From contig NZ_LT906463.1 in NCBI RefSeq assembly GCF_900186995.1, positions 124,001 to 188,000 of the forward strand: 64,000 nucleotides of DNA, given 5' to 3'. The DNA comes from Haemophilus pittmaniae (GTDB taxonomy: Bacteria; Pseudomonadota; Gammaproteobacteria; Enterobacterales; Pasteurellaceae). The translations under genes were made by a program, and so were the position numbers. Below the pieces are notes generated by a model. It was not told where the DNA came from and made no database searches. It was given only the letters and a program-made list of their open reading frames with translations. This document shows, piece after piece, positions 27,883 through 37,990 of the stretch (within the stretch, counting starts at the first letter, position 1; each line of letters opens with the position of its first letter).

Positions 27883-28806
27883 TCACCCTAAACGCACCAA
27901 AGCAATCCCTCCCAGCAATATACATAGCCCTAACCATTGCACGGCATGAATGCGTTTACGCGGAGACCCTAGCAGGCCAAACTGATCGATCAATAAGCTC
28001 CCCCCAATCAACCCGAGTAAACTCACCAGTACCGTTAATCCCGTGCCAATCAGCGGTACTAGAATTACCGAACCAGTGATAAAAAATGCCCCTAAACAAC
28101 CTCCGCCGATACACCAAATTGGCATTCCGGCCTGCAATGCCTGTGGCAAGCGTTGCCAACGCCCTTCCTTTAATGCGACTAATAGGATTAAACAAAGCGC
28201 GCCTAAGAAAAAGGAAACAAAAGCCGCCAATATCGCAGAATCCAATAGCCGCCCCAACGTGCCATTCATTGCGGTCTGAGTTGCACTCAATCCACCGGCC
28301 AGCACGCCGAGTACACGCCAGCCCCATAGGCCACTGGCTACAGTATTTTTGGCTTGGCGTAAATTGGGTAAGACCACGGTAATAAAGATTCCAGCCAACA
28401 CCAGTATCACGCCGCCCAAACGGGTAAGCCCAAAGGATTGCTGCGGTGCACCAAACCAACCGAAATGATCAATGAGTACGCCCATCAATACTTGCCCTAA
28501 AATTGGCATCAAGGCGGTTTGCATACTCCCTAAACGGGGAAACAATAAAATATTACTAGTCAGCACAATTACACCGAGGCTGCCACCGCTCCACAACCAA
28601 AAGGGTGTATTAGCCCAAGTTGTGGCGCTAATCCATAGGGATTGACCGGATAATAATGCGACCAGTGCCAGACAGAGCGTACCGCCGGAAAAGGAAATCA
28701 GAGAGGCATAAAAAGGCGATCCCAAATAACCGCGCAAACGGGAATTAACGGCAGTTTGTAAGGCTTGGCCGCCACCAATAAAAATACCCAATAGTCCGGC
28801 AAACAT
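27883..28806 (-). CDS. DMT-family transporter (duplicated DUF606/YdcZ)
   Basis: A 307-residue membrane protein of about ten helices made of two DUF606 halves. The first begins GIFIGGGQALQTAVNSRLRGYLGSP and the second has the matching GGLSATQTAMNGTLGRLLDS near residue 175. Both carry the family's Q-T-x-x-N pattern. Many bacteria encode the halves as separate proteins, so this is the fused form. The substrate is unknown. A GGAGAATATATG ribosome site supports the start. Confidence 0.85.
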   Translation of the reverse strand: MFAGLLGIFIGGGQALQTAVNSRLRGYLGSPFYASLISFSGGTLCLALVALLSGQSLWISATTWANTPFWLWSGGSLGVIVLTSNILLFPRLGSMQTALMPILGQVLMGVLIDHFGWFGAPQQSFGLTRLGGVILVLAGIFITVVLPNLRQAKNTVASGLWGWRVLGVLAGGLSATQTAMNGTLGRLLDSAILAAFVSFFLGALCLILLVALKEGRWQRLPQALQAGMPIWCIGGGCLGAFFITGSVILVPLIGTGLTVLVSLLGLIGGSLLIDQFGLLGSPRKRIHAVQWLGLCILLGGIALVRLG

Positions 28807-28874
28807 ATATTCTCCTTAGTAAAATTGGCGCTTATTATGCCGTAAACCGATGCACTTGCCGAATTTTGTCCATA

Positions 28875-28905
28875 AAAAACGCCCGTTGCTATGGACGGGC
28901 GTTGG
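28875..28905 (-). terminator. Terminator of the glycine-zipper lipoprotein gene
   Basis: Stem ACGCCCGT / ACGGGCGT with an 8-base loop. On the minus strand a T run follows. Confidence 0.85.
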
Positions 28906-28916
28906 CTTATTTGGGA

Positions 28917-29258
28917 CTAATCGTCGTCATCATCGAAGTAATGGCGATGGTGGCGGCGATGTTCATGGCGATCGTAATAACGCTCGCGCTCACGCTCCCA
29001 ACGACGTTCTTCGCGCCGTCTGTCTTCGTTGCGACGGGCTTCTTTTTTGTTTTGTACGTGGTCATAAACGCCACCGGCAATTGAGCCGAGTGCAGCGCCG
29101 CCCACGGCGGATTGGGTATCGCCGCCTAACACGTAACCGGCCAGTCCGCCGATAGCGGCTCCGGTTCCCACGCGACGATTGGTTTGATGATTACCGCAAG
29201 CGCTCAAGGCTACGGCAAGGGTTGCCACAACAATGGTCTTTGCAATTGTTGCTTTCAT
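28917..29258 (-). CDS. Glycine-zipper lipoprotein
   Basis: A 113-residue putative outer-membrane lipoprotein. The signal peptide ends in a lipobox (VALSAC), followed by a glycine-zipper stretch (GTGAAIGGLAGYVLGGDTQSAVGG, with small residues every few positions) as in the 2TM/OmpA-like family. The C-terminal third is extremely rich in Arg, Glu and His and ends in five aspartates. The ATG at 29258 is chosen for its GGAGA ribosome site; a longer frame has no signal peptide at its start. The charged tail may bind metal or surface polymers (inference). Confidence 0.75.
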   Translation of the reverse strand: MKATIAKTIVVATLAVALSACGNHQTNRRVGTGAAIGGLAGYVLGGDTQSAVGGAALGSIAGGVYDHVQNKKEARRNEDRRREERRWERERERYYDRHEHRRHHRHYFDDDDD

Positions 29259-29470
29259 CTGCATTCTCCTATTTGATTTAATAATGCGGCATTGGTTACC
29301 CAATGCGCTGCATAAGAGTGATGAAGATAAATGAAAGTTCATTTCAATCGCTTAAACTTTGTACAGGATTTTTTCTCCTTTAAATACAACCCATTTATTT
29401 TTAAGGAAAAACGGTGATTTTTCTGAAAACTTAAAAAAACCACCGTTTGTCTATTTTTTATACCATCTGA

Positions 29471-29947
29471 TTATTTTTCATACCATATGCGGTTGATATA
29501 ACAAATGATCCGCCCTGAGGGGGTTTCCACCGCAATTTCTTCGTCCACCGTTTTCCCAATCAATGCCCGTGCCACCGGAGAATCAATGGAAATCCAGTTC
29601 TTCGCCGGATCAAATTCATCGCAACCCACCAAGCGATATTGTTTCAATTGACCTTGCTCGTCCTCCAGCTCCACCCAGGCGCCAAAAAACACTTTGCCTT
29701 CCTGTTTCGGGCTGTAATCCACGATCTGCAATACTTCTAAACGCTTGGTTAAAAAGTGTACCCGTCGGTCAATTTCCCGTAAACGGCGTTTGCCGTAAAT
29801 ATATTCAGCATTTTCGCTACGATCGCCCAAGGCTGCAGCATCGGAAACCGCTTGAGTCACTTGTGGACGTTCCTCTTTCCATAAAAATTTCAGTTCTTTA
29901 TCCAGCGCATTCCAACCGGCGCGGGTGATGTAATGAGATTTAGCCAT
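29471..29947 (-). CDS. greB: Transcription elongation factor GreB
   Basis: A 158-residue Gre factor. The N-terminal coiled coil (about residues 5-75) carries a basic patch and the acidic tip residues DAAALGDRSENAEY. A C-terminal FKBP-like domain follows (VFFGAWVELEDEQG, then WISIDSPVARALIGKTVDEEI). It enters the secondary channel of RNA polymerase and stimulates cleavage of backtracked RNA. The basic N-terminal region and length identify GreB rather than GreA. It is divergent from tex, another transcription-associated gene. Confidence 0.93.
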   Translation of the reverse strand: MAKSHYITRAGWNALDKELKFLWKEERPQVTQAVSDAAALGDRSENAEYIYGKRRLREIDRRVHFLTKRLEVLQIVDYSPKQEGKVFFGAWVELEDEQGQLKQYRLVGCDEFDPAKNWISIDSPVARALIGKTVDEEIAVETPSGRIICYINRIWYEK

Positions 29948-30060
29948 AGTGAATTATCCATCGGTAAAATTTATGGAATTATATTTGAGCCAAGGGTCTA
30001 AAACCAGTATTCTATCGCCCGCGTTATGCGCTTTACCCTTTGAACAAAGAAGTTTTTATA

Positions 30061-32364
30061 ATGTTAAATCAACAAATTAGCCAAATTATTGCAGCGGAAT
30101 TAACCGTTCAACCACAACAAATTCTTGCCGCCATCCAATTACTTGATGACGGTAACACCATTCCTTTTATCGCCCGTTATCGGAAAGAAGCCACCGGTGG
30201 TCTTGATGACACCCAGTTACGCCACTTTGAAACCCGTCTACTCTACTTACGTGAGCTTGAAGAACGCCGTCAAACCATTTTGAAATCCATTGACGAGCAA
30301 GGCAAATTGACCGATGAATTACGCGACAAAATTTTTGCCACGCAAAGTAAAACCGAATTAGAAGATTTATATCTCCCCTACAAACCCAAACGCCGTACCA
30401 AGGGCCAAATTGCTATTGAAGCTGGGCTTGAGCCTCTTGCGGATTTACTCTGGAATGAGCCGCAACATGAGCCGGAAACTGCCGCAGCAGCATTTATCGA
30501 TGTGGACAAAGGCGTTGCCGACAGCAAAGCCGCCCTTGATGGTGCTCGCTATATTTTAATGGAGCGTTTTGCCGAAGATGCCGGCCTATTAGCTAAAGTA
30601 CGTGATTATTTAGCGAAAAATGCTGTGATTGTGTCCAAAGTGATCGAAGGCAAAGAAACCGAAGGCGCAAAATTCCAAGACTATTTTGATCACCAAGAAT
30701 TGCTGAAAAATGTGCCTTCACACCGTGCGCTAGCAATGTTCCGTGGGCGTAATGAAGGTATTTTACAACTCTCCTTGAATGCTGATCCCGATGCCGAAGA
30801 GGGCGTACGCCAAAGCTATTGCGAAGAAATTATCCGTGATTATTTAAATGTGCGTTTTAGTGGCCAACCGGCGGATAAATGGCGTGAACAGGTAATCAGT
30901 TGGACCTGGAAAATTAAGGTCTCACTCCACTTGGAAACGGAATTAATGGCGAGTTTGCGGGAAAAAGCGGAAGAAGAAGCCATTGATGTATTTGCGCGCA
31001 ACCTCACCGCGCTATTGATGGCGGCACCGGCAGGCGCAAAAAACACCATGGGATTAGACCCGGGTTTGCGTACCGGAGTGAAAGTGGCAGTAGTGGATAA
31101 CACCGGTAAATTATTGGATACCGCAACGATTTATCCACACACCGGCCGAGAAGCGGAAGCGCAAATGACGATTTTTGGCCTAATTCGCAAACACCAAGTT
31201 GAGTTAATTGCTATCGGTAACGGTACGGCCTCCCGTGAAACCGAACGATTTGCCAAATCGGTAATTAAGGAAATCAAAGAGCATAAACCACAAACCGTGG
31301 TGGTTAGCGAAGCGGGCGCATCGGTGTACTCTGCCTCCGAATTTGCCGCCAACGAATTCCCGAACTTGGATGTGTCCTTGCGTGGTGCTGTGTCAATCGC
31401 CCGTCGTCTGCAGGATCCGTTAGCTGAATTGGTAAAAATCGAACCCAAAGCCATCGGTGTTGGCCAATATCAGCATGATGTAAACCAAAGCCAATTAGCC
31501 CGCAAATTGGATGCGGTGGTGGAAGACTGTGTAAATGCCGTAGGCGTGGATTTAAATACCGCATCAGCACCATTATTGGCACGCGTGGCGGGAATGACAA
31601 AAACCTTGGCACAAAACATTGTGGATTACCGCGATGAAAACGGCCGTTTTGAAAGCCGTGTACAATTGAAAAAAGTACCACGTTTAGGGCCTAAAGCCTT
31701 TGAACAATGCGCCGGTTTCATGCGCATTGCGGCGGGCAAAAATCCACTGGATGCCTCCGGCGTTCACCCGGAAGCCTATCCAATCGTTGAGAAAATCCTG
31801 CAGGCCACCGCGCAATCCATTCAGGATTTAATGGGCAATGCCGGCATTGTGCGCCAACTGGATGCCAAACAATTTACCGATGAACAATTCGGTTTGCCGA
31901 CCGTGTTGGATATTTTCAAAGAATTGGAGAAGCCGGGGCGAGACCCGCGTGGTGAATTCAAAACCGCGGTATTTGCCGATGGTGTTGAAGAAATCACCGA
32001 TTTAAAACCGGGCATGATTTTGGAAGGCACGGTCACCAATGTGACCAACTTTGGCGCATTCATCGATATCGGTGTTCATCAGGACGGTTTGGTGCACATT
32101 TCCTCCTTAAGCGATAAATTCGTAGAAGATCCGCATCAAGTAGTGAAAACCGGTGATATCGTGAAAGTGAAAGTGTTGGAAGTGGATATTCCACGCAAAC
32201 GGATTGCCCTCACCATGCGCCTTGATGAAGAAGCCCGTGCGTCAAGCAAAGCTGAACGCCCGCAGGGCAAAGCTCGTCCACAGGCACCGCGGGAACGTAA
32301 TCCACAAAGCAACAGCGCCATGGGCAACGCCTTCGCCGATGCGCTGAAAAACTGGAAAAAATAA
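30061..32364 (+). CDS. tex: RNA-binding transcription accessory protein Tex
   Basis: A 767-residue Tex/YhgF protein. It has an N-terminal Tex domain ([21 protein letters not shown]), an RNase H-like fold ([17 protein letters not shown] near 335), a helix-hairpin-helix region ([20 protein letters not shown] near 500), and a C-terminal S1 RNA-binding domain ([20 protein letters not shown] near 650). The tail is basic and disordered. The ATG at 30061 is preferred to one seven codons upstream because it matches the family start [13 protein letters not shown]. It ends at a strong terminator. Confidence 0.94.
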   Translation: MLNQQISQIIAAELTVQPQQILAAIQLLDDGNTIPFIARYRKEATGGLDDTQLRHFETRLLYLRELEERRQTILKSIDEQGKLTDELRDKIFATQSKTELEDLYLPYKPKRRTKGQIAIEAGLEPLADLLWNEPQHEPETAAAAFIDVDKGVADSKAALDGARYILMERFAEDAGLLAKVRDYLAKNAVIVSKVIEGKETEGAKFQDYFDHQELLKNVPSHRALAMFRGRNEGILQLSLNADPDAEEGVRQSYCEEIIRDYLNVRFSGQPADKWREQVISWTWKIKVSLHLETELMASLREKAEEEAIDVFARNLTALLMAAPAGAKNTMGLDPGLRTGVKVAVVDNTGKLLDTATIYPHTGREAEAQMTIFGLIRKHQVELIAIGNGTASRETERFAKSVIKEIKEHKPQTVVVSEAGASVYSASEFAANEFPNLDVSLRGAVSIARRLQDPLAELVKIEPKAIGVGQYQHDVNQSQLARKLDAVVEDCVNAVGVDLNTASAPLLARVAGMTKTLAQNIVDYRDENGRFESRVQLKKVPRLGPKAFEQCAGFMRIAAGKNPLDASGVHPEAYPIVEKILQATAQSIQDLMGNAGIVRQLDAKQFTDEQFGLPTVLDIFKELEKPGRDPRGEFKTAVFADGVEEITDLKPGMILEGTVTNVTNFGAFIDIGVHQDGLVHISSLSDKFVEDPHQVVKTGDIVKVKVLEVDIPRKRIALTMRLDEEARASSKAERPQGKARPQAPRERNPQSNSAMGNAFADALKNWKK

Positions 32365-32383
32365 TTCCAAACCTATGCAAACC

Positions 32384-32410
32384 AAATGGCCGGCTTACCG
32401 GCCATTTTTA
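32384..32410 (+). terminator. Terminator after tex
   Basis: Stem AAATGGCCGG / CCGGCCATTT with loop CTTA and T residues. Confidence 0.85.
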
Positions 32411-32424
32411 TTTCAGTCGCGTCT

Positions 32425-32499
32425 AACGCCCCCTCGAAAATCAACGTTTTTGCTAAAATAACATGTAACCTATTGATTTTATTAGAGTTCGTTAAAAAA
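32425..32499 (+). repeat. Dispersed intergenic repeat, copy 4
   Basis: AACGCCCCC, GAAAATCAACGTTTTTGC, AAAAT, ACATGTAACCTATTGATTTT, ATTAGAGTTCGTTAAAAA. It lies between convergent tex and the TonB receptor gene. Confidence 0.8.
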
Positions 32500-32540
32500 A
32501 CGATAATTCCTGATTGTGCAATGCTTTTCCCATAAACAAA

Positions 32541-32562
32541 AAACCGCCCGTAGGCGGTTTAC
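32541..32562 (-). terminator. Terminator of the TonB receptor gene
   Basis: Stem AAACCGCC / GGCGGTTT with loop CGTA; an A run upstream serves as the T run for the minus strand. Confidence 0.8.
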
Positions 32563-32569
32563 TTGTCTT

Positions 32570-34804
32570 TTAGAATTGCCAATCTAACATAAAGCTATAA
32601 GTACGTGGCTCAGCGTAAAAATTGTTACCGCCATACACCCGCACTTTTTGGTTTTCAAAATAGCGTTTATCGGTCAGGTTCAAGACACTGAATCGCAAGC
32701 TGATATGCGGACTCACCTGATATTGCAGATTAGCATCCCACACAGCATAACTGGCTTGCTGTACGTTATACAAACTGGTTACCCGGCTTTGGAAATTCAC
32801 ACCGCCGCCAATCGTCCATTTTTTGTTATCAAACGGCAGATTGTAACTGCTATACAGGCGGAACAAATGTTTCGGGGTATAACTGGAATAGTTGCTACCG
32901 GCAAGATATCTGCTGGATTCACTCTGTTTATATTTGGATTTGTTGTAGGTATAACCGGCAAATAACGACCAATCCGGTGTGAGATTACCCGATACTTCCA
33001 ATTCAAATCCTTTGCTTTCCACTTCCCCCATTGGAATGTAATAGCCTTGTTTCCCCTTAGCATTCAGGCCGCTGAAATAAACCGGGCGATTTTTCTGGCG
33101 CACATCAAACAGAGCCAACGAGGTATTTAAACGCCCATCGTAATAACTGCCCTTCAATCCCACTTCATAATTGGTACCGGTAATCGGCGCTAGGGTTTTG
33201 GAGTCGTAGTCTTTCGCCGATTGCGGTTTAAAAATACTGGTGTAGCTGGCGTATAGGCTATGATTTTTATCGATGTCATAGGTAATCCCCACATAAGGTA
33301 CGATACGGTTACGTTTGGTGACCGTATAGCTATCGGCATCGGAATCCACCGCGCTATTCCAAATATCATAGTTAGTTTCGCTGATATTACGCCATTGGGT
33401 CGCCCGCGCACCGGCTAAAATATGCCATTTCTCCGTTGGGCTAAAACGGATCCCGGCCGACAAGGCATTGGAAATAATACGATTACGATAGTGCGTACGA
33501 TCCCGTTTATTTACGCTGTCGGTTACATTATTCCAATCCGGTTCGGCAATTTCCGCGCCGTTAAAAGAGAAAGGATCAAAGGCCGTGGAATTACGCACAC
33601 GACGCCACATGGTATTTTCTTTTTCATAGGAATAGGTGTAATTCAAAAAGACATCCTGTTGCTGTCCCAACCAATCAAATTTGCCGGTCAGCCCGGTACG
33701 ATAAACAAATTCATCGCCGTGGTTGAGATAATTTTGCAAATTATTGGTGGCCAAGCTGCCGCCTTGCGCTAATCCTTTGTAATTGGTGGATAGATTGGTA
33801 ATTGCCCCGACTTTATCGGTGGAATTGCTACGCGTATAGCTGAAGCGATTTGACCATTGCCAGTTGTCATTCAAAAAGGAGTTGGTTTCACTAAATAAAT
33901 TAAATTGGCGAATTTGTCGACGCGCCCAGTTGTAGCCTAAATAGGTATCGTATTTAAACGGTGAGTTAAAACTGTTTTCATGCAAAGGCACTCCAAAATA
34001 ATCCGGGGTTTCATGACGATTTTGATACATCATTCCAACGCTTGCGACGGTGTTATCACCCAAGTTGCTTTCAACAACACCATAAAGCAGGCGGTTACTA
34101 TCGGCTTTGTTGATATTTTTGAAGCTAGGATCATGTTCCAAAGCCGCAATAAAACGCCCACGCAACGAACCAGAATTATTTAACGGCCCGGATACATCCA
34201 CATTAGTATAGGCTTTGCCCCAATTATTGAAGGTAAAATTACCCTTGGCTTGGAAATTGCTGGTCGGTTTTTTACGCACCGCGTTGATGGTGCCGCCCGG
34301 TTCGCCATTGGATTGAGTTAAGCCGGTCGCTCCGCGCACCACCTCCAGATGATCGTAAATTAGCAAATCCGCCATGGAAGACGAATCACGATAAGGATTG
34401 CCATTAGCGCCACCGGCTACTGTTGTCGGCAAGCCGTCAACCTCCATTTGATCGATCAAAAAACCGCGCGAGTAAAAACGATGCTTGCCGGAATCCCGTA
34501 CTACACTTACGCCAGTCGTGGTTTTTAAAGCATCTTCCATTTTATTGATGCCGCGATCTTGCAACTGTTGCTTAGTGATAACGCTCACCGATTGCGGAGT
34601 TTCCTTTGGACTGAGTTCTAAACCGGTGGTGGTTTTCATGGCGGAGGTGGTGAAGGATTTGCTGTGTTCCGTAGCAGTCGCATCGGCACTACTGCTTACA
34701 TTAATTTCTGCCAAATCATCTTCAGTGGTAGCAAAGGCAGTTTGGCTTAAGGCGATAAATACCGCACTTAAGGCAAAAGTACGGCGCGAGGGCATCAATA
34801 ACAT
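32570..34804 (-). CDS. TonB-dependent siderophore receptor (FhuE/FpvA type)
   Basis: A 744-residue outer-membrane receptor. A signal peptide (about residues 1-26, ending TAFA) is followed by a TonB-box region. The plug domain includes TPQSVSVITKQQL, IYDHLEVVRGATGLT and GGTINAVRKKPT, typical of ferric-siderophore receptors. A 22-strand barrel ends in RTYSFMLDWQF with a terminal Phe. The ATG at 34804 is chosen for its GGAG ribosome site. A candidate Fur box at 34839-34857 suggests iron repression. The exact siderophore is not readable. Confidence 0.88.
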   Translation of the reverse strand: MLLMPSRRTFALSAVFIALSQTAFATTEDDLAEINVSSSADATATEHSKSFTTSAMKTTTGLELSPKETPQSVSVITKQQLQDRGINKMEDALKTTTGVSVVRDSGKHRFYSRGFLIDQMEVDGLPTTVAGGANGNPYRDSSSMADLLIYDHLEVVRGATGLTQSNGEPGGTINAVRKKPTSNFQAKGNFTFNNWGKAYTNVDVSGPLNNSGSLRGRFIAALEHDPSFKNINKADSNRLLYGVVESNLGDNTVASVGMMYQNRHETPDYFGVPLHENSFNSPFKYDTYLGYNWARRQIRQFNLFSETNSFLNDNWQWSNRFSYTRSNSTDKVGAITNLSTNYKGLAQGGSLATNNLQNYLNHGDEFVYRTGLTGKFDWLGQQQDVFLNYTYSYEKENTMWRRVRNSTAFDPFSFNGAEIAEPDWNNVTDSVNKRDRTHYRNRIISNALSAGIRFSPTEKWHILAGARATQWRNISETNYDIWNSAVDSDADSYTVTKRNRIVPYVGITYDIDKNHSLYASYTSIFKPQSAKDYDSKTLAPITGTNYEVGLKGSYYDGRLNTSLALFDVRQKNRPVYFSGLNAKGKQGYYIPMGEVESKGFELEVSGNLTPDWSLFAGYTYNKSKYKQSESSRYLAGSNYSSYTPKHLFRLYSSYNLPFDNKKWTIGGGVNFQSRVTSLYNVQQASYAVWDANLQYQVSPHISLRFSVLNLTDKRYFENQKVRVYGGNNFYAEPRTYSFMLDWQF

Positions 34805-34838
34805 AAAAAGGCTCCGAGAGTGATAAAAAATAGGAGCT

Positions 34839-34857
34839 AATAATAACAATTATTGAT
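34839..34857 (-). promoter_or_regulatory. Candidate Fur box upstream of TonB receptor
   Basis: A 19-base AT-rich dyad agrees with the Fur consensus (GATAATGATAATCATTATC) at 12 of 19 positions by eye. Placement about 35 bases before the receptor start supports it, but the match is moderate. Confidence 0.4.
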
Positions 34858-34892
34858 TACATAAAAAAGAGCTGGCATAAAAAAGCCTTGGC

Positions 34893-34970
34893 AAACGCCC
34901 CATGAAAAAAGGACGTTTTACCAAAGATTAAGCATAACTCATTGATTTTATTAGAGTTGATTTAAAAATA
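34893..34970 (+). repeat. Dispersed intergenic repeat, copy 5
   Basis: AAACGCCCCATGAAAAAAGG, CGTTTTACCAAA, CATAACTCATTGATTTTATT, AGAGTTGATTTAAAAA. It lies downstream of the ABC protein gene and upstream of the TonB receptor start. Confidence 0.75.
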
Positions 34971-34983
34971 GAGGAAAGTCGAA

Positions 34984-36642
34984 TTATCCCCGTTGCAATA
35001 CATACTGAGAGTTGAAGAAGTCTGCGAGCTCAGCCTGATGCGTCACGGCAATGACAATCGCTTCGGGTAGTTGCTGTTTTAACAAACTGAATAAATGACG
35101 GGCGGAGGCGATATCCAGCTGATTGGTATTTTCATCACAAAAAATCACTTGTGGCCGTTGCAGCAATAAACGGGCAAAGGCAATGCGCTGTTGTTCTCCT
35201 CCCGACAGGCGTAACGCCCAATCCCGAGCAACTTCAAGCTGAGTGGATAAATGCGCTAATCCCACCATTTGTAACAACTGCCCTAAATCGGCTTGAATTT
35301 CTATTGGCCGACGTGGATAGCAGAGTAATTCATCCAGGCGAGCAAATGGCAAATAGCTTTTTTGCGGCAAAAACAGCACATTGCCGACCGGTAGAGAGAT
35401 TTTTCCGGCATAGGCTGGCCAAAGCCCGGCAAGGGTGCGCAACAAGGCGCTTTTACCAATTCCGCTAGGTCCTTGCAACTGCAACCAATCACCGGGTTGC
35501 AATGCACAAGAAAAAGGTGCTAAGCAGGGCTGTGGTTGATGCGGTAATGCCACCTGCAATGCGTCACAAACCAATGTCCGGCCTTGAATGATTGGTGTTG
35601 GCAACGGTGGTAACTGCGCAAGGGATTCATTAAACTCCGCCAACCGCTGTACACAGGCAGCCCATTCCATAATGCGTTTATAAAAATCCATAAACCAGCC
35701 GAATCCGTCCTGCACCGAAGAAAACGCCGATCGCGCTTGCATCATCGTACCAAAAGTAATGGTTTTGGCTAAATACAGCGGCATCACGGCAAATAACGGT
35801 AAAATATTGGTGAGGCGTAAATAGGCTGCGCTGAAGGTTTCCAGACGAAATTCTCGCCCCATAATGGCATGCCAGTTCCGTTCAATATGAGCAAAATAAG
35901 TGGCTAGACGATGCTTTTCGGTTTCTTCACCACGGTAAAAAGCCACCTGCTCCGCATTGTCGTGCAAACGTAGCAGCGTACGCCGGAAATTCGCTTCTGC
36001 CTGTTGCTTTTGCACATTCAACGGATGCAACTTGCGGCCAATCCAATGGGTCAGCAAGCTGCATAGCAAGGTATAAAACAGCGCCAACCATACCAAATAG
36101 CCATGGATAACCACTTCTTGACCGGCAATTTGAAAGGATAAGGTGCCGGAGATTTCCCATAATATTCCGACAAAAGCGATGATCTTTGCCATATTCATGA
36201 CGAAATTCTTCAGGAGATCAATACTCTTTTCCGCCAGCATCGCACAATCTTCGGCAATCCGTTGATCGGGATTATCCGGTTGTACGGACAGGCTTAATCG
36301 ATAGAGATTATGCTCTCGAAGCCATTTTTCCTGTAATTGTTCGGTTAAATGACGACGCCAACGGATCAACAATAGCTTACGCAACCAACCGGCAGAACTG
36401 ACACAAAGTACCACTAGCGCCATATAGGCCAAATATTGAATAGATAACGGCAGTATTTTGGCAGTTTCAAATGCGGTTAACGCATCATAGAAATCTTTAT
36501 TCCATTGATTGATAAATACCCCGATATAAATGATCGCCAAACTGAGGCCTAACACGGCCAGCAATAATGTCCAAGCGAACCATTGAGTACGGGAAAACCA
36601 ATAAGGACGAATTAACCAGAAGAAACGGCGTAAAGTTTGCAT
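34984..36642 (-). CDS. ABC transporter permease/ATPase, SbmA/BacA-like (YddA type)
   Basis: A 552-residue fusion of an SbmA/BacA-type membrane domain (helices over about residues 1-320, including GVFINQWNKDFYDAL) and an ABC ATPase. The Walker A motif is GPSGIGKSALLRTLAGLWP near 395, the signature LSGGEQQRIAFARLLL and Walker B VIFCDENTN follow. The E-to-N-T-N sequence after Walker B is normal for this family. Probable role: peptide or vitamin B12-like substrate export or import; the substrate is unknown. The ATG at 36642 overlaps the DMT gene's stop (TAATG), so the two are translationally coupled. Confidence 0.85.
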   Translation of the reverse strand: MQTLRRFFWLIRPYWFSRTQWFAWTLLLAVLGLSLAIIYIGVFINQWNKDFYDALTAFETAKILPLSIQYLAYMALVVLCVSSAGWLRKLLLIRWRRHLTEQLQEKWLREHNLYRLSLSVQPDNPDQRIAEDCAMLAEKSIDLLKNFVMNMAKIIAFVGILWEISGTLSFQIAGQEVVIHGYLVWLALFYTLLCSLLTHWIGRKLHPLNVQKQQAEANFRRTLLRLHDNAEQVAFYRGEETEKHRLATYFAHIERNWHAIMGREFRLETFSAAYLRLTNILPLFAVMPLYLAKTITFGTMMQARSAFSSVQDGFGWFMDFYKRIMEWAACVQRLAEFNESLAQLPPLPTPIIQGRTLVCDALQVALPHQPQPCLAPFSCALQPGDWLQLQGPSGIGKSALLRTLAGLWPAYAGKISLPVGNVLFLPQKSYLPFARLDELLCYPRRPIEIQADLGQLLQMVGLAHLSTQLEVARDWALRLSGGEQQRIAFARLLLQRPQVIFCDENTNQLDIASARHLFSLLKQQLPEAIVIAVTHQAELADFFNSQYVLQRG

Positions 36643-37556
36643 TAACGACCTCGCAAAAATTGCTGGCCAATGGCCGAGAAAATTGCCCCACAGACCACAA
36701 TCAAGGCGCCCAAATAGCTTAAACCATTTAACTGCGGTACGGCGAAACGCGCTGGTGCGCAATAATGAGCCAAATGGGCGAAGAAAATCGTAAAGAGTGG
36801 TACTAACGTAATCACGACACTAACTTTGGAGACTTCCCAGCGATTGAGCGCTTCAGCATAGGCACCATAGCCAAATAAGGTATTGGCACAACAATAAAGA
36901 AAACAAGCAACCGCAAAAGGATCTAGCCCTTGTACTTGAGCAGGCGATGCTGCCGGTGTAAATACCAAAGCGCAACCGAAATAGATCATCAGCAAAATTT
37001 GTTGTGCACTAAAACGCCGTAGCAACAATTTTTGTGCCATACCATAAGCGACCCATACCAAGGATGCCGTACAGCTGATAACAACACCAAGGAGATAATC
37101 ACCACCTTGCCGAAAAATATCGAATTTATCATTGAAGAAAAGGCCAAGGCCAAACACTAATAATCCTAAACCGATTTTTTGATGTAGTCCTAAACGTTCT
37201 TTAAATACGAAAACACCGCAAATCAACATGCCGAAGGAGGAAAAATGAATAAAGATTTGAGCGACCGAAGGTTCAATAAAATTCAGTGAGCTGTTAAACA
37301 GGAAGAAATTTCCTGCCAAGCCAAATACGCCAACGACAATCAGGCCAAGCATATTGGCGCCACGGCTAAAAGAAGGCAAATTGCGGCGATAGGCCAATAA
37401 TAAAAATAGCACCAATGAGGCAACCCAAAAGCGATACCAGACAATGGTCTGCGCATCCATGGTGGAAAGTACCTGCTTTAACGCAATGGGTAAGGAGCCC
37501 CAAGCCATTGCAGTGATCATCGCAAAACAAAAGCCTAAAAGAGGTTGCTGTTTCAT
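36642..37556 (-). CDS. EamA-family DMT transporter
   Basis: A 304-residue drug/metabolite exporter with ten predicted helices in two EamA repeats (AMITAMAWGSLPIALKQ in the first, ISCTASLVWVAYGMAQKLLLRR in the second). The ATG at 37556 has an AGGAC ribosome site and matches the family N-terminus. It is the first gene of an operon with the SbmA-like ABC protein. The substrate is unknown. Confidence 0.85.
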   Translation of the reverse strand: MKQQPLLGFCFAMITAMAWGSLPIALKQVLSTMDAQTIVWYRFWVASLVLFLLLAYRRNLPSFSRGANMLGLIVVGVFGLAGNFFLFNSSLNFIEPSVAQIFIHFSSFGMLICGVFVFKERLGLHQKIGLGLLVFGLGLFFNDKFDIFRQGGDYLLGVVISCTASLVWVAYGMAQKLLLRRFSAQQILLMIYFGCALVFTPAASPAQVQGLDPFAVACFLYCCANTLFGYGAYAEALNRWEVSKVSVVITLVPLFTIFFAHLAHYCAPARFAVPQLNGLSYLGALIVVCGAIFSAIGQQFLRGR

Positions 37557-37583
37557 GGTATGTCCTATTGGAAATAGATGGTA

Positions 37584-37660
37584 AAACGCCCAGTCAGAAA
37601 TCGAAGTTTTTCTAAAAAACAAGGCTAAGTCATTGATTTTATTAGAAACACTTTAAAAAA
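37584..37660 (+). repeat. Dispersed intergenic repeat, copy 6
   Basis: AAACGCCC, AGAAATCGAAGTTTTTC, AAAAAACAAGGCTAAGT, CATTGATTTTATTAGAAACA, TTTAAAAAA. It lies downstream of rpmA and upstream of the DMT gene start. Confidence 0.75.
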
Positions 37661-37668
37661 GACAAAAA

Positions 37669-37698
37669 TAAAACGCCCCACATCTGTAGGGCGTTTTT
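37669..37698 (-). terminator. Terminator of rplU-rpmA
   Basis: Stem AAAACGCCC / GGGCGTTTT with a loop of about 9 bases; T run on the minus strand. Confidence 0.82.
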
Positions 37699-37712
37699 AA
37701 AAAGGGTTTAAA

Positions 37713-37970
37713 TTATTCAGTAACAATACTTACGTATTTACGGCTTTTCTCGCCTTTTACTTCAAATTTAACTTTACCGTCTGCAGTAGCGAATAAGGTG
37801 TGGTCACGACCCATACCTACATTGTTACCTGCGTGGAATTTAGTACCACGTTGACGAACAATGATGCTACCTGCTAATACGGATTCACCACCGAAACGTT
37901 TAACACCAAGGCGTTTAGCTTCAGAATCACGACCGTTGCGGGTTGAACCCCCAGCTTTTTTAGTTGCCAT
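37713..37970 (-). CDS. rpmA: 50S ribosomal protein L27
   Basis: An 85-residue L27 starting [20 protein letters not shown], the conserved N-terminus that reaches the peptidyl-transferase centre, then [16 protein letters not shown]. It lies 20 bases after rplU on the same strand, as nearly everywhere in bacteria. Confidence 0.97.
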
Positions 37971-37990
37971 CTATTTGATCTCCTCTGAAA

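Noticed and set aside
28850..29155. Plus-strand frames opposite the glycine-zipper lipoprotein
   Set aside because: Composition mirrors the repetitive lipoprotein gene; they cross its terminator and lack a ribosome site.
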